A stretch of 64,000 bases of DNA from Paenibacillus dendritiformis (GCF_015845845.1 NZ_LDIG01000062.1:1-64000); one strand, 5' to 3'; positions 15,748-25,828 are shown, numbered from the stretch's first letter. Notes: generated by a model from the sequence alone, not told the origin. Translations and numbers: made by a program.

Positions 15748-16738
15748 ACCACTCCCTTAACGTCCGGGCATCGAACAGACAGCGGTACCGCCGTCCCTCA
15801 TCCAGCCTCATTGGAATCGGAGCCTCCCTGCATGCCTCCCGCGCATATTCGCACCGTTCGGCGAAGCGGCAGCCGGGGATCGCCTGCTTCAGATTCGGGG
15901 GCGCTCCCGGAATCGCTGCCAGCTTATGCCCCTTCATGCCCGCTTCCGGCACGATAATCGAGCCCATCAGCTTGTTCGTATATGGATGAACCGGATCGAA
16001 AATCATCTGCTCCGCCGTTCCCCGCTCCACAATCTGACCGGCGTACATCACCATGATCTCGTCGGTGACATGGTACAGGAGCGGCAGCTCATGCGTAATA
16101 AAGACAAGCGATCGAATATATCTCTTGGCGAGCAGATCCTTCAGCAGCTTGATGACGCTCTTCTGCGAAGTGACATCCAGCGCCGACGTCGGCTCATCCG
16201 CGATCAGGACAGACGGATTCAGAATCGTCGAGATCGCGATGACCGTCCGCTGCTTCATGCCGCCCGAGAGCTCGTTCGGGAACGCATGCAGCACCTTCGC
16301 CGGCAGATTCAGCGACTCCAGCCGTTCGGCGGCCAATTCCCGCACCCGCTTCCGGCTCAGCTCGGGACGATGCTCCTTCATCACATCCTCGATGAAGCGG
16401 ATAATCTTCTGCGTCGGATTGAGCGCGTTCATCGCGGCCTGCGGAATATAAGCGATGCTTCGTCCGAGTATGCGCTTGCGCAGTTCCTCCCGGCTCAGCT
16501 TCATGATGTCCGTCCCGCCGATGGCGACCGATCCGCTGCGGTAATGAAGCGGCGGAGCGTAAAACCCCATCAGGCTGAGCGCGAGCGTCGACTTTCCGCA
16601 GCCGGATTCCCCCGCGATGCCCAGCGTCTTCCCTTCTTCCAGCGTGAAATCAACTCCGTCCACCGCATGCACTTCCTCCTTCAGCCGTGTCCGGTAATAC
16701 GTCTTCAAGCCCGCAACTTCCAATATCGGTGTGCTCAT
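15728..16738 (-). CDS. ABC importer ATPase, OppD/DppD type
   Basis: A 336-residue ATPase with Walker A GESGCGKS (about 43-50), LSGGMKQR signature, Walker [13 protein letters not shown], switch FITHELP and a C-terminal oligopeptide-transporter extension with the conserved Cys residues ([11 protein letters not shown]) that may hold an iron-sulfur cluster in this family. AGGAG precedes the ATG, which follows the permease stop by 2 bases. It pairs with the OppF-type ATPase downstream. Confidence 0.9.
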   Translation of the reverse strand: MSTPILEVAGLKTYYRTRLKEEVHAVDGVDFTLEEGKTLGIAGESGCGKSTLALSLMGFYAPPLHYRSGSVAIGGTDIMKLSREELRKRILGRSIAYIPQAAMNALNPTQKIIRFIEDVMKEHRPELSRKRVRELAAERLESLNLPAKVLHAFPNELSGGMKQRTVIAISTILNPSVLIADEPTSALDVTSQKSVIKLLKDLLAKRYIRSLVFITHELPLLYHVTDEIMVMYAGQIVERGTAEQMIFDPVHPYTNKLMGSIIVPEAGMKGHKLAAIPGAPPNLKQAIPGCRFAERCEYAREACREAPIPMRLDEGRRYRCLFDARTLREWYASDKD

Positions 16739-16740
16739 AG

Positions 16741-17577
16741 TCAGCTCCTAATTTTCGGATTGAATATTTCATCCATTCCGGTATTCATCAGATAGAGCGA
16801 GAACGTGATGACCGCAATCGCGAACGCCGCCGGGATGAAGGCCCACCAGGCGCCCGCCACCGGCGCCTCGAACACGAGCGCCCAGTTCATCAATATGCCG
16901 AGCGAGATCGTGTTGTACGGGCCCAGGCCGAGCATGCTGATCGACGCCTCCTGCAAGATGCCGGACGCGGTCTGCAGCACGAACGCCATCACGGCGTAGG
17001 AAGCAATATACGGCATAATCTCGAATAAGATGATGCGCGGCGCGTTGTGGCCGGAAATTTTGGCGATGTGGACATGATCCCGGTTCCGCAGCGATACCGT
17101 CTGCGCCCGGACGGCGCGCGCCGTCCACGGCCAGCTTGTGAGGCCGATAATGAGCGCCGTCACGAGCGAGCTGCGCGAATCGATGCTGACGGAGACGAGA
17201 ATCAGGATGATAAAGGACGGAATGACGATGAAGATATTGGTTACCGCCGTCAGCAAATTATCGGCGATCCCGCCGATATAGCCGGAGCAGAGTCCGATGA
17301 CCAGCCCAAGGATGGTCGCGCATACGCCCGCGATCAGCCCCACCTTGATGGACGTCTTGATGCCATAGACCAATTGAAGGAACACGTCCCGGCCGAAATT
17401 GTCCGATCCGAGCAGCAAATCTCCGTCCGGCGGCTGGAACGCGAGCGCGATCATCTCCAGCGGATCGTTCCGGTTGATAAGAGGGTAAATGAGAACGAAC
17501 AGGATCATAACGGCAAAGGTGACGGCGCCGGCCATGAACTTCGGCGATTTGGCCAAAATGCGTATCGAATGGCTCAT
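16741..17577 (-). CDS. ABC importer permease, DppC/OppC type
   Basis: About 278 residues with an N-terminal transmembrane helix (about 15-35), an extracellular loop carrying the [12 protein letters not shown] motif of the OppC family, and five further helices. The EAA-like cytoplasmic loop for ATPase contact is near residue 190. The start at MSHSIR is chosen because GGAGGA lies nine bases before it and the codon follows the stop of the upstream permease directly; the upstream in-frame start has no site. It forms the pore with the DppB-type permease. Confidence 0.88.
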   Translation of the reverse strand: MSHSIRILAKSPKFMAGAVTFAVMILFVLIYPLINRNDPLEMIALAFQPPDGDLLLGSDNFGRDVFLQLVYGIKTSIKVGLIAGVCATILGLVIGLCSGYIGGIADNLLTAVTNIFIVIPSFIILILVSVSIDSRSSLVTALIIGLTSWPWTARAVRAQTVSLRNRDHVHIAKISGHNAPRIILFEIMPYIASYAVMAFVLQTASGILQEASISMLGLGPYNTISLGILMNWALVFEAPVAGAWWAFIPAAFAIAVITFSLYLMNTGMDEIFNPKIRS

Positions 17578-17578
17578 A

Positions 17579-18595
17579 TTAACGCTCCTCCATTTGAGCC
17601 GCCTTGATGCGGGGATCAATCAATCCGTACACAATCTCGATCGTGAAGTTGGCCAGCAGCACGGAGATGGCGATAAGCAGCGTGCAGCCGGAGATCAGCG
17701 GATAATCGAGCTGCCGAATGGCGGTGAACAGCCAGGTGCCGAGCCCCGGATAGCTGAACACGATCTCGCAGATGAGCGAGCCGCCAATCATCGTGCCGAT
17801 GGACAGGGCTAATCCGGTGACTTGGGGCAGCATCGCATTTTTGAACACATAACCGGCTACGCGGGCATCCCGAATCCCGAGCAGCTTGCTGTACATCACA
17901 TAGTCGGAGTTCAGCTCATAGATGGACATCTCCCGCATGCCGATCGCCTGGCCGCCAATCGTGACGAGCACGATGGACAGAAACGGCAGCGTATGATGGC
18001 GCAATACAGAGCCGATGAATTCGAGACTGAACTGAGGCGTCATCTGGTAGTCATATCCGCCTGACAGCGGAAACCAGTGCAAGGTCAGGCCGAACAGGTA
18101 CAGCATGATGATCGCCAGCGTGAAGAACGGAATCGAATTGACTAACAGCGCCGCCGGAAAGATGACCTTGTCGTAAACGCCCTTCTTGTAGGCCGCTACC
18201 GCGCCAAGGATATTGCCGATAATCCAGCCGACGAGAATGGCCGGAAGCTGCAGGCCTACCGTCCACGGAATGGCGGAGGCCAAAATAGCGGTTACCTTTT
18301 TCGGATACAGCCCGAACGATGTGCCGAGGTCGCCCGCGAACAAATTTTTGATATAAATAAGAAACTGCGTCCCCAGCGGCTGATCGATCCCGAATTCCTG
18401 AGTGAAGGTCTCGTATACCCGCTTAATCGAGTCGCTGTCCGTCATGCCCTTCGTCATTTTCGCCGCGATCATGCTGACCGGATTGCCTTCGATCAGTCTC
18501 GGAAGCAGGAAGTTCAGCCCGACGGCAATGATGAAGGTAATTCCATACCAGACCAGCTTTTTGAGAAAATATTTGGAATAAGCATTCAATCGCAT
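17579..18595 (-). CDS. ABC importer permease, DppB/OppB type
   Basis: A 338-residue inner-membrane permease with six predicted helices. The N-terminal pattern (FLKKLVWYGITFIIAVGLNFLLPRLIEG) and the later GxxxMREMSIYELNSDYVMYSKLLGI loop match the OppB/DppB family; that loop is the ATPase-docking EAA region. GGAGGAGGG directly precedes the ATG, so a TTG six bases in (18589) may be the actual start. It lies second in the operon. Confidence 0.88.
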   Translation of the reverse strand: MRLNAYSKYFLKKLVWYGITFIIAVGLNFLLPRLIEGNPVSMIAAKMTKGMTDSDSIKRVYETFTQEFGIDQPLGTQFLIYIKNLFAGDLGTSFGLYPKKVTAILASAIPWTVGLQLPAILVGWIIGNILGAVAAYKKGVYDKVIFPAALLVNSIPFFTLAIIMLYLFGLTLHWFPLSGGYDYQMTPQFSLEFIGSVLRHHTLPFLSIVLVTIGGQAIGMREMSIYELNSDYVMYSKLLGIRDARVAGYVFKNAMLPQVTGLALSIGTMIGGSLICEIVFSYPGLGTWLFTAIRQLDYPLISGCTLLIAISVLLANFTIEIVYGLIDPRIKAAQMEER

Positions 18596-18733
18596 CCCTC
18601 CTCCGCGCCGCGTATTGGCACATGGCCGCTTCCCCTGCCGCCGCGGATGCGTAGGATCCAGCCCGGTCCTCGCGCCGGCCTCGCCCCCGCCCTGTTCCGC
18701 CGCTGCTTAACGCCCCCGATCCCTCAGCCCGGC

Positions 18734-20560
18734 CTAGTGATGAATCTGGTACAGCGCCTTGATGCCGGCCCCGTCCATCACAATCTGGGGCGGAATGTTG
18801 GTGCCGTCGCCGCTCACCGGGAAGCCCTTCCATACCGATTCATTCACGGTGTGGAATTCCCACGGCCGATACATCAGCGGAATCGACGGAATGTCCTGCA
18901 GCCAGATCCGGGTCAGCTCGGTGTACAGCTTCTTCAGCTCGGCTTCATCCGAGACGGTCGGTATCTGCTCGATGATGGCATCCGCCCGATCGTTCCGGTA
19001 CCGTCCCCAATTCCAGAACGCCATCTCCCCAAGCGGCGCCACGCCCTTGGAATACATAATCGTGCGCGCCCGATCCCATGGCTGGCTCGGATTCACGCCC
19101 CCGGCCGGCGTGTTCATGATGATATCGAACTTCCCGGTCTGGAGGTCGTTCGTCCAGATCGGCGCTTCCGGGAACTTGGTCCGGATCTCGATGCCGATCT
19201 TCTTCGCGCTCTGCGCCACGATCTCGAGGGCCGCGTTCCAGTCCGACCAGCCGTACGGGCATTCGATCTCATAAGGCCCGAGCCGGACGCCGTTCAGGAC
19301 GCGGATGCCGTCCTTCCCCTTCTCGGCCCCGATGCTGTCCAGCAGCGCGTTCGCCCCGTCGATGTCCGTCGACCATTGCAGCTCCCGAATGGCGCTCTGA
19401 TCGACGTATTTCACTTCTGCGTCCGTGTTTAGCGTCAGCGAAGGCTGCATCGGCACGGAATAGCCGCTCATGGCCAGCTCGGCGATTTTCTGATAGTCGA
19501 TGCTCATCGCAATCGCTCTTCGCACTTCCGGCTGGTCCAGGCCCGGCTTCGACAGATTGAAGAAGACGGACGGCATCGATCCCGGCACATAGTACGGCGG
19601 ATCCGGCAGGAACGTCTTAATCGGCGCCCCGTCCTCCCACATCTTCCATACTTGCGGGATGAACTGCTGCGATACGTCCACCTGTCCGCTCTTCAAGGCG
19701 AGATCGCCGGCCGCATTGTCTTTGTAGATAACATGCGTAATGTAGTTGGGCGCGGGCAGCTTGCCGAACAGCGCCTGGCCCCAATAGCTATCGTCGCGGA
19801 CAAGCGTTATTTTCTGATCGTTGTAGAAATGCATCTTGTACGGCCCCGTCCCGATCGGGTCCGCATTCACTTCCTTGCGCAGCGCCGACAGATCGCTGTT
19901 CGCCTTCTTCTCCAGCTCCGCCCAAATATGCTTCGGCAGCATCGGGATCAAGACAATGCTGTCGAGAACGGTCAGCTTATTGGGGTTCGAAGGCTTCAGC
20001 TTAATCTGTACGGTATTAGGCCCCTCGGCCGTAACGTCCTCAATATACGTCCAGAAGCTGCTCCAATTAATGTCGTACTTCTTGCCCAGGCCGTACGTAT
20101 ACACGACATCGTCCGCCGTGAAGGGCTGGCCGTCGCTCCACGCGGCCTTCGGGTTCAGGCCGATGCGCAGCGTCAGATCGTCGGTCCATTCGAATTCAGT
20201 CCCAAGCAGCGGTTCCAGCCCGCCGTCCAACTGGTTGATCATGAACATCGTCTCATAGACGAGCTCGCGCGAGCTGCCGTATTCAATCGGAAAAGCCGGG
20301 TTGCCGCTCAACAGGTTGAAGTTGGTCGGAGGCCCCCACTGCAGGCCGTTCACATACAACGTCTCCTGACGCGGCGTCTCCTTCGCCCCCTCAGCGTGCG
20401 GCTGCGAATCAGACGTTGGCGGCGGGTCCGCCTTCGGACTGCCTCCCGGATCGGCGGATTGGCCGACCGGCGGCGGCGTCGCTCCTCCCGTACAGCCGGC
20501 GAGCAGCACTAGAGCCATCATGATCGCCAAGACGGGACGAAATGCGCTGACAAGCTTCAT
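18734..20560 (-). CDS. Solute-binding lipoprotein of an oligosaccharide-type ABC importer
   Basis: A 608-residue family-5 solute-binding protein. The signal peptide ends in a lipobox (LLAGC, lipidated Cys23), followed by a Pro/Ser/Gly-rich linker to about residue 65. The mature N-terminus (YVNGLQWGPPTNFN and SSRELVYETMF) resembles the cellobiose/beta-glucan-oligosaccharide-binding branch of this family (as in Thermotoga CBP) more than peptide-binding OppA. A cre-like site in the leader supports sugar uptake. It heads the operon. The specificity is an inference; oligopeptides remain possible. Confidence 0.85.
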   Translation of the reverse strand: MKLVSAFRPVLAIMMALVLLAGCTGGATPPPVGQSADPGGSPKADPPPTSDSQPHAEGAKETPRQETLYVNGLQWGPPTNFNLLSGNPAFPIEYGSSRELVYETMFMINQLDGGLEPLLGTEFEWTDDLTLRIGLNPKAAWSDGQPFTADDVVYTYGLGKKYDINWSSFWTYIEDVTAEGPNTVQIKLKPSNPNKLTVLDSIVLIPMLPKHIWAELEKKANSDLSALRKEVNADPIGTGPYKMHFYNDQKITLVRDDSYWGQALFGKLPAPNYITHVIYKDNAAGDLALKSGQVDVSQQFIPQVWKMWEDGAPIKTFLPDPPYYVPGSMPSVFFNLSKPGLDQPEVRRAIAMSIDYQKIAELAMSGYSVPMQPSLTLNTDAEVKYVDQSAIRELQWSTDIDGANALLDSIGAEKGKDGIRVLNGVRLGPYEIECPYGWSDWNAALEIVAQSAKKIGIEIRTKFPEAPIWTNDLQTGKFDIIMNTPAGGVNPSQPWDRARTIMYSKGVAPLGEMAFWNWGRYRNDRADAIIEQIPTVSDEAELKKLYTELTRIWLQDIPSIPLMYRPWEFHTVNESVWKGFPVSGDGTNIPPQIVMDGAGIKALYQIHH

Positions 20561-21138
20561 CTGAATCCCTCCATTCTCTCCTGCATGGAAGACACCAGCG
20601 TTGCGCCTCTTTGTTGGAAGCGATTACAATTCATGGTGCCCTCCGAGATGAACCCATTGTATTCGTTCTTCCTCTTCATTATGACAAGGACAATTCCCGG
20701 CCGCTGCAAATGGATGTGCCGAGTCCATCCTGCGGAAGAACGCGGCCGCGGAACGCAGCGTTCGCCTTGCTTCAGGCGTTCAACCGCCTGCAACGAAACG
20801 CACGGCCGCAGCGTATTGCAGGGCGCATTCTATCCGTCCTGCTGCATGGTTGGCCCGATTCGGCTCTCCGTCCTTGTTCAAAGGAAATTTGAAAGAAATG
20901 TCTATCAAATAGTGGACACTGTTTTGCAAAAGAGATAGTCATTCCCCAGCAGCATATCCTCTATATATTGTATAAAATAGACTATCCATAACTATATATT
21001 GATTTTTCCTTACATCCAAGCAAGCCACTCTTTTGTCCACCTTGATATAGACAAGTTCACTATTTTTCCATCCACAGGGGACAATACTCCCGCACTCCGT
21101 CTGGCGCGGCTGCACCGATTCCGGGGCGCATCATAACG
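20561..21138. other. 580-base upstream region of the ABC importer operon
   Basis: No credible gene is present. The part near 20561-20880 is GC-rich; 20890-21090 is AT-rich and carries several short repeated words around TAGAC/TAGTC, such as GATAGTC at 20934-20940 and its complement GACTATC at 20990-20996, and GTGGACA at 20913-20919 against TGTCCAC at 21034-21040. It probably contains the operon promoter and its regulatory sites. I cannot place a -10/-35 pair with confidence. Confidence 0.5.
20615..20628 (-). promoter_or_regulatory. cre-like site upstream of the importer operon
   Basis: Read on the minus strand, TGTAATCGCTTCCA matches the cre consensus TGWAANCGNTNWCA with one mismatch. It lies 55 bases upstream of the solute-binding protein start and would fit repression by CcpA when preferred sugars are present. 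Confidence 0.45.
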
Positions 21139-21163
21139 AAAAACCGCCCCATGCCGGGCGGTC
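21139..21163 (-). terminator. Terminator of the lipoprotein gene
   Basis: ACCGCCC and GGGCGGT arms with a 6-base loop are followed by TTTTT on the minus strand, just after the lipoprotein stop codon. Confidence 0.8.
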
Positions 21164-21168
21164 TTCCT

Positions 21169-21879
21169 TCATTTTTGATTCTGCTTGATGATCGTCACGC
21201 CTTCCAGATGATCGGCGCGCGCTTTCATATCCTTTGTCAGCTTCAGCCACTCGGTATTGGCCTGAACCCGGTCCGGAGGCGGATCCATCCAGCCGTCCTT
21301 CGTCTGTCCGTATGCCTGCTTCAGATGAAGCAGCGCCATCTGCGTCTCCGGGACAGCCAACCGGGCATATTCCGCGTCATCGAAGACCAATATCAGTTCG
21401 GCATAGGCGGTATTGCGCACATGTCCGATCCAGCTGTTGCTCCCGTAATCCAGGTTGATCTCCTGCCCGCCGACGTTCAGCCGCTTCACATCCTTCATCG
21501 TCGGGTGTCCGAACAGAAGCGCCTGACCCGCTTCCGCGTCCGGCAGCGAGGTGATCGGATCGGAGCTCCACACGTCATCATTGTTATCCGCCTTGCGGAG
21601 AATGCCGGTCTTCACGACACTGTCGGCGGTCGTCCGGCTCATGACCAGGATCTGCTTCTCTTCCGTCTCCGCTCTCTTGACCGGATACATCTCGCTTGCC
21701 GTGATGGCCTCGCGATGCTGCTCCGCCACTTGTTCCAGCGCGGCCTTCTCCCCCAAGAGCAGAATGCCGTTCCGCGGCTCGTCCTTCGTTCCGCCCCCGA
21801 ACAGGCTGCAAGCGCTAAGTAAGCCGATGGCCAGGATAGCGGCGAATCCTCTTTTCCAACCTCGAACTCCTATAATCAC
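21169..21879 (-). CDS. Lipoprotein of unknown function downstream of BceAB
   Basis: A 236-residue lipoprotein: a Lys/Arg-rich N-terminus, a hydrophobic stretch (12-22) and lipobox LSAC with Cys24. The mature protein is polar, with a Glu/Lys-rich helical beginning and no recognised enzymatic motif. It may belong to the BA_5634-type lipoproteins that occur beside similar ABC transporter genes in Bacillus; this is from memory. The start is a GTG with AGGAAG upstream. It lies 90 bases after the permease gene on the same strand and probably belongs to that operon. Confidence 0.75.
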   Translation of the reverse strand: MIIGVRGWKRGFAAILAIGLLSACSLFGGGTKDEPRNGILLLGEKAALEQVAEQHREAITASEMYPVKRAETEEKQILVMSRTTADSVVKTGILRKADNNDDVWSSDPITSLPDAEAGQALLFGHPTMKDVKRLNVGGQEINLDYGSNSWIGHVRNTAYAELILVFDDAEYARLAVPETQMALLHLKQAYGQTKDGWMDPPPDRVQANTEWLKLTKDMKARADHLEGVTIIKQNQK

Positions 21880-21968
21880 GAATCCATCTTCCTCTCTCTT
21901 ATTCCTCTTTTTCCCGTGTTACAATTCAGCATCCTGCCAAGCTCTCATACCGGGCCCCTGACTTCGCC

Positions 21969-23894
21969 TTACTTGATTTTCCCGTACAAATGATTCAAAT
22001 ACCGCCAGCGGATAACAAAGAAATAAAGCGTCTGCATCGTAAGAAAGCTAATAAAGATAATGACAGCCGACGTTGCCACGGAAAAGCTGACGAGCTGCTG
22101 CAGCGCGATGAAGGCGACACTGCTGTGAATGATGGCGACGCCGATCGGCAGGTAGAACATAAGCAGCAACTGGCGCGTCACCATCTTTTTCAACTCCTTG
22201 CGGCTCAAGCCCACCTTCGCGATCATCCGATACTGCCGCTCATCCCGATCCAGATCGGCATACAGCCGGAAGTAGAGCAAGCTTGCCGCGAAGGTGAAAA
22301 ACACGACGCCGACCAGCACACTGACGATCAGCAGCAGCCCGTTGCCCTGCTTCATCTGAACCCAGTCGAAGATATGGGCTTCCAGCCTGAAATTCTGGTC
22401 CGGATGCAGCTTCGAATCCTTCTCCATCTGATCCAGCAGCTGCTGGGAGACGACTTTCGATTTCTCCCAATGGTCGACGACAAACAAGAAATAGGTTACG
22501 GGAAGCTCGTCAACGCCGGGAATGCGATCGAAGCTCGCGTCGCTCACGATCAGGAGCGTGCTGTATTCCGGGTAGACGATATGCGTTCCCAGCTTCGCAA
22601 TGCGGAAATCAGCGCTCCATTCCCCTTCCACAATGTCTACCGGCCCGTAGTCTTGCGCAGACGCGTTCTTGTACTGGGTCTGCAAATTGACACTCGTCGG
22701 AACGAGCATCCCCTCATCGTCGCCTAATGTCTCCATTTCATAGCCGAGCGCGGCAGCCAGGCCGTTATACTCGCTAAGCTTCATGATGAGCAGCCCGTTA
22801 TCCGAATACCACGGCGCAACGCTGCTCATCCGATACGTGAAATTCGCTTCGGACAACGCCTTGCCGATGGCGGCGAGATGTTCCTGCTCGCGATCGTTGC
22901 CTTCATTGGAAATATAGGTAAAGGCATACGGATTCATCATCTCCTGCAAGCCGGGATCGCCAATCGACATCGAAGTTCCGATACCGGTGAAGGCGACGGC
23001 CGAAATAACGGCGACCATGAAGAACATGACCGCATTGTCCTTCATCCGGTAGGCCAGCTCCGACAGCGTCAGCAGATTCGTCTTATGAAAATAGAGCTTC
23101 TCGCGCTTCTTCAACGCACGGATGGCGTACACGCTAAGCTGCGTGAACAGCCAGTAGGTCCCGGCCACGACGAGCGTCACCCCGCCGAACAGCAGCAAGA
23201 ACGAGAAGATTCGCCCAACGGCGAACATCATGACGCAGTAATAGCCAAGTCCGATCAGAACGGCCGCCAGCAAAGACAGCCATAATGAAGCCTTCGGTTC
23301 GGGCTTCGGCTTCTCCTCCGACTTCAACAGCTCGACCAGTTGCTCCGTCTTGCGGATGCGGGACGTAAACAGCGCGATAAGGAGGAACAGCACCAGGAAG
23401 GCGCCGGCGGTCGTCCAGATCGCCCGCAGCGGAATGTAGAAGCGCAGTCCCTCGTAGATAACCAGCATCTTCGCGCAGATCAACAGCGTCAGCTTCGCGA
23501 AGATCAATCCGACCGCGATACCGGTCACAATGGCGGCGGTGCCGATAATCATATTCTCGACGAAGATAAGCTGCCTTAGCTGCCGGCGCGAGATGCCGAG
23601 CACGAGGAGCAGCCCGAATTCCTTTTTGCGGTTTTTCAGAAACGCGCTCACCGAATAGAACAAATAAATAAACGAGAATACAAAAATCATGACCTGCGAA
23701 ATTCTCATCCCCATCGTGCTGAGCACGCTCATCGTCTCGCTTGTCGAGCGGAGCTGGCCCTGAAGATCCGGATGGAACAGCAGCAGGGCATAGGTGAAAA
23801 AGATCATGACCGAGAACGCGCTGCTCAGAAAATGGGCGATATATGTCCGCTTATTGCGGACAATGTTGTTATACGCGAATTGGCGAAAATTCAT
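21969..23894 (-). CDS. BceB-type ABC transporter permease
   Basis: About 641 residues with ten predicted transmembrane helices: one N-terminal, a group of three to four (about 50-180), more at about 190-310, then a large extracellular domain (about 320-510) and a final three-helix FtsX bundle. This layout is typical of BceB permeases, whose extracellular domain recognises peptide antibiotics bound to lipid II cycle intermediates and which signal to the partner kinase. The start at MNFRQF follows GGGAGGG. The first 26 bases overlap the ATPase gene. Confidence 0.88.
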   Translation of the reverse strand: MNFRQFAYNNIVRNKRTYIAHFLSSAFSVMIFFTYALLLFHPDLQGQLRSTSETMSVLSTMGMRISQVMIFVFSFIYLFYSVSAFLKNRKKEFGLLLVLGISRRQLRQLIFVENMIIGTAAIVTGIAVGLIFAKLTLLICAKMLVIYEGLRFYIPLRAIWTTAGAFLVLFLLIALFTSRIRKTEQLVELLKSEEKPKPEPKASLWLSLLAAVLIGLGYYCVMMFAVGRIFSFLLLFGGVTLVVAGTYWLFTQLSVYAIRALKKREKLYFHKTNLLTLSELAYRMKDNAVMFFMVAVISAVAFTGIGTSMSIGDPGLQEMMNPYAFTYISNEGNDREQEHLAAIGKALSEANFTYRMSSVAPWYSDNGLLIMKLSEYNGLAAALGYEMETLGDDEGMLVPTSVNLQTQYKNASAQDYGPVDIVEGEWSADFRIAKLGTHIVYPEYSTLLIVSDASFDRIPGVDELPVTYFLFVVDHWEKSKVVSQQLLDQMEKDSKLHPDQNFRLEAHIFDWVQMKQGNGLLLIVSVLVGVVFFTFAASLLYFRLYADLDRDERQYRMIAKVGLSRKELKKMVTRQLLLMFYLPIGVAIIHSSVAFIALQQLVSFSVATSAVIIFISFLTMQTLYFFVIRWRYLNHLYGKIK

Positions 23895-24639
23895 GGCCGT
23901 TCCCTCCCAACAGCGACAGCACATTCAAAATCTTCTGGTAGAAGGCAGATCGGCTGTCGCCGCAGTACACCTCGTTATGGAGCCGGCCGTCCTTGATGAA
24001 CACGACGCGATCGCAGTAGCTCGCTGCCACCGGATCATGAGTAACCAGCATCATCGTCGCCTCATCCTCCTTGTTGAGCTGGCTCAGCAGTTCCATGACG
24101 TCGCGCGCCGCCTTGGAGTCCAGGTTCCCGGTCGGTTCATCGGCCAGCACCAGCTTCGGCTCATGGATGAGCGCGCGGGCGATGGCCGCGCGCTGCGCCT
24201 GGCCGCCCGAGATCTCGTAGGTGCGCTTATCCATGATGTCGGCGATGCCCAGCTTGCCGGCGATCCGATCGGCCCGCTCCCGCATCGCTGCAATGTCTGT
24301 GCCATCCAGCGTCAGCGGCAGCATTATATTTTCCTTGACGGTCAAGGTCTGAAGGAGGTTGAAGGACTGGAATACGAATCCCAGCTCCCGGCGCCGGAAC
24401 ACGGCCAGCTCATCCATTGACAAGGTGTGAGGATCCTTCCCGTCAATCCACACCTCCCCCGAGGTCGGATTATCGATGGTGGACACGAGATTAAGCAGCG
24501 TCGTCTTGCCGCTCCCGGACGGGCCCATGATGCCGACGAACTCCCCCTTTTGAATCGTCAGATCGATATTGGACAATGCTTCAAAAGAGACCATTCCCTT
24601 GTATATTTTGCTCAAGTTCTTGACTCGCAATATTTCCAT
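23869..24639 (-). CDS. BceA-type ABC transporter ATPase
   Basis: A 256-residue ATPase of the MacB/LolD/BceA class: Walker A GPSGSGKT, a Q-loop in FVFQSFNLL, signature ISGGQAQR, Walker B LVLADEPTGNLD and switch VTHDP. It is coupled by overlap to the permease gene. Together they probably remove cell-wall-active peptides such as bacitracin or similar antibiotics from their target and provide resistance. Confidence 0.9.
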   Translation of the reverse strand: MEILRVKNLSKIYKGMVSFEALSNIDLTIQKGEFVGIMGPSGSGKTTLLNLVSTIDNPTSGEVWIDGKDPHTLSMDELAVFRRRELGFVFQSFNLLQTLTVKENIMLPLTLDGTDIAAMRERADRIAGKLGIADIMDKRTYEISGGQAQRAAIARALIHEPKLVLADEPTGNLDSKAARDVMELLSQLNKEDEATMMLVTHDPVAASYCDRVVFIKDGRLHNEVYCGDSRSAFYQKILNVLSLLGGNGHEFSPIRV

Positions 24640-24762
24640 CGTGATTGCACATCCTCCTTGATTCGATAACTTGCATCCATTGGAGCGCCCAGTGAATCGA
24701 GCTTATGAATCTAGTGTAATCCTCTTTTCCCTTTCGTCCTATTGCCGAATCTTTCAAAAAGT

Positions 24763-24776
24763 CTACACCTTTGTAA
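24763..24776 (-). promoter_or_regulatory. Candidate BceR-type operator upstream of bceAB-like genes
   Basis: On the minus strand TTACA-AAGG-TGTAG matches the TNACA-N4-TGTAA pattern reported for BceR-like regulators except in the last base. It lies about 125 bases upstream of the ATPase start, in the interval between the two-component genes and the transporter genes. Confidence 0.5.
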
Positions 24777-24801
24777 GGTTCGATCCAAATAATGGTCTTC
24801 A

Positions 24802-24840
24802 AAACAAAAAACCGACAAGGGAGCGCTCCCTCATCGGTCG
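24802..24840 (-). terminator. Terminator of the bceRS-like operon
   Basis: ACCGA...TCGGT and AGGGAGC/GCTCCCT arms form an almost continuous 14-bp stem on the minus strand, followed by six T residues immediately after the kinase stop. The transporter genes therefore use their own promoter. Confidence 0.85.
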
Positions 24841-24841
24841 T

Positions 24842-25828
24842 TCAGGTCCGGGCGAACGGGAAAATAATCCGGACCGCCGTGCCATGGCCCTCCTCGGATT
24901 CCAGTTCGATCTCATGATGCAGCTTGTCGAGAATCTCCTTCGCCAAATACAGTCCCATTCCGGTCGATTCTTTGTATTTCCGTCCGTTCTCCCCCGTAAA
25001 AAAGGGCTGAAACACCCGCTTCACATCCTGCTTCGGAATGCCGGCTCCGCGGTCCTTCACTTCCAGGACGACGGCCCGTCCCTCCGTAAAGGCGGTTGCG
25101 GTTACTTTCGTGCGGCTGCCGGCCGAATATTTGATTGCGTTCGTCACAATCTGCTGCAGGACGAAGCGCAGCCACTTCACATCGGTCTCGACCGTCAGCT
25201 CCGGATCGATCTGAATATCCGGATAGACGTAGCTGCGGATGAAATAGCGCTTGTTCTCATGGACGGCATCATGAACGATGTCGCGCAATGATTTTTTCTC
25301 TACATGGAAGTCATGCTCGAACGTATCAAGCCGCGCCATATAAAGCACCATGTCAAGCCCGCGCTTCATCTGATCGGCCTCCTCGGAGATGCTGGCAAGC
25401 TTCGGGTCCTCCGCGTCCTGCGTAATCAGCTCGATCACCGAGAGCGGGGTCTTCATCTGATGCACCCACTGGTTCATGAAGGCCAGATGCTCCTGCTGCT
25501 TCCGCTCCCACACCTTCAACTGCTGCTGATAATAGCGGTATTGGTGGTCGATCGTATCGTCCACCGCCCGAGACAGCGGTGCCGCGTCCGCGAGCTGAAT
25601 CGTGGAGGTCAGGGAAGCCGGCGGATCGGTCAGCCGCTTGTACATGAGACGGTGGGTCGCATAGCGGTACCCAAGATAGAGGGCGAAGACGCAGAGGCCG
25701 AGGAACATCGCATACATCGCCGTCAACGGGCGATCATAACCGTCATACCAGAAGACGAGCAGAACGAGCAGCAGCTGGATGCAGGTGAATCCGGCCAAGG
25801 GAAGATGCTCACGCCAGAACAGCTTCAT
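24842..25828 (-). CDS. BceS-type intramembrane-sensing histidine kinase
   Basis: A 328-residue kinase with two close N-terminal helices (about 12-30 and 36-56) and almost no extracellular loop, the signature of intramembrane-sensing kinases. The HisKA-like part has FMNQWVHQMKTPLSVIE with the phospho-acceptor His near 118. The HATPase domain shows NAIKYS, DRGAGI and GMGLYLAKEI. Such kinases do not detect the drug themselves but sense the activity of a BceAB transporter, which is encoded next door. It overlaps the regulator gene by 4 bp. Confidence 0.9.
   Translation of the reverse strand: MKLFWREHLPLAGFTCIQLLLVLLVFWYDGYDRPLTAMYAMFLGLCVFALYLGYRYATHRLMYKRLTDPPASLTSTIQLADAAPLSRAVDDTIDHQYRYYQQQLKVWERKQQEHLAFMNQWVHQMKTPLSVIELITQDAEDPKLASISEEADQMKRGLDMVLYMARLDTFEHDFHVEKKSLRDIVHDAVHENKRYFIRSYVYPDIQIDPELTVETDVKWLRFVLQQIVTNAIKYSAGSRTKVTATAFTEGRAVVLEVKDRGAGIPKQDVKRVFQPFFTGENGRKYKESTGMGLYLAKEILDKLHHEIELESEEGHGTAVRIIFPFART

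Noticed and set aside
20557-20793. Small minus-strand ORF upstream of the solute-binding protein
   Set aside because: It runs through the ribosome-binding site and cre-like site region and shows no conserved protein pattern.
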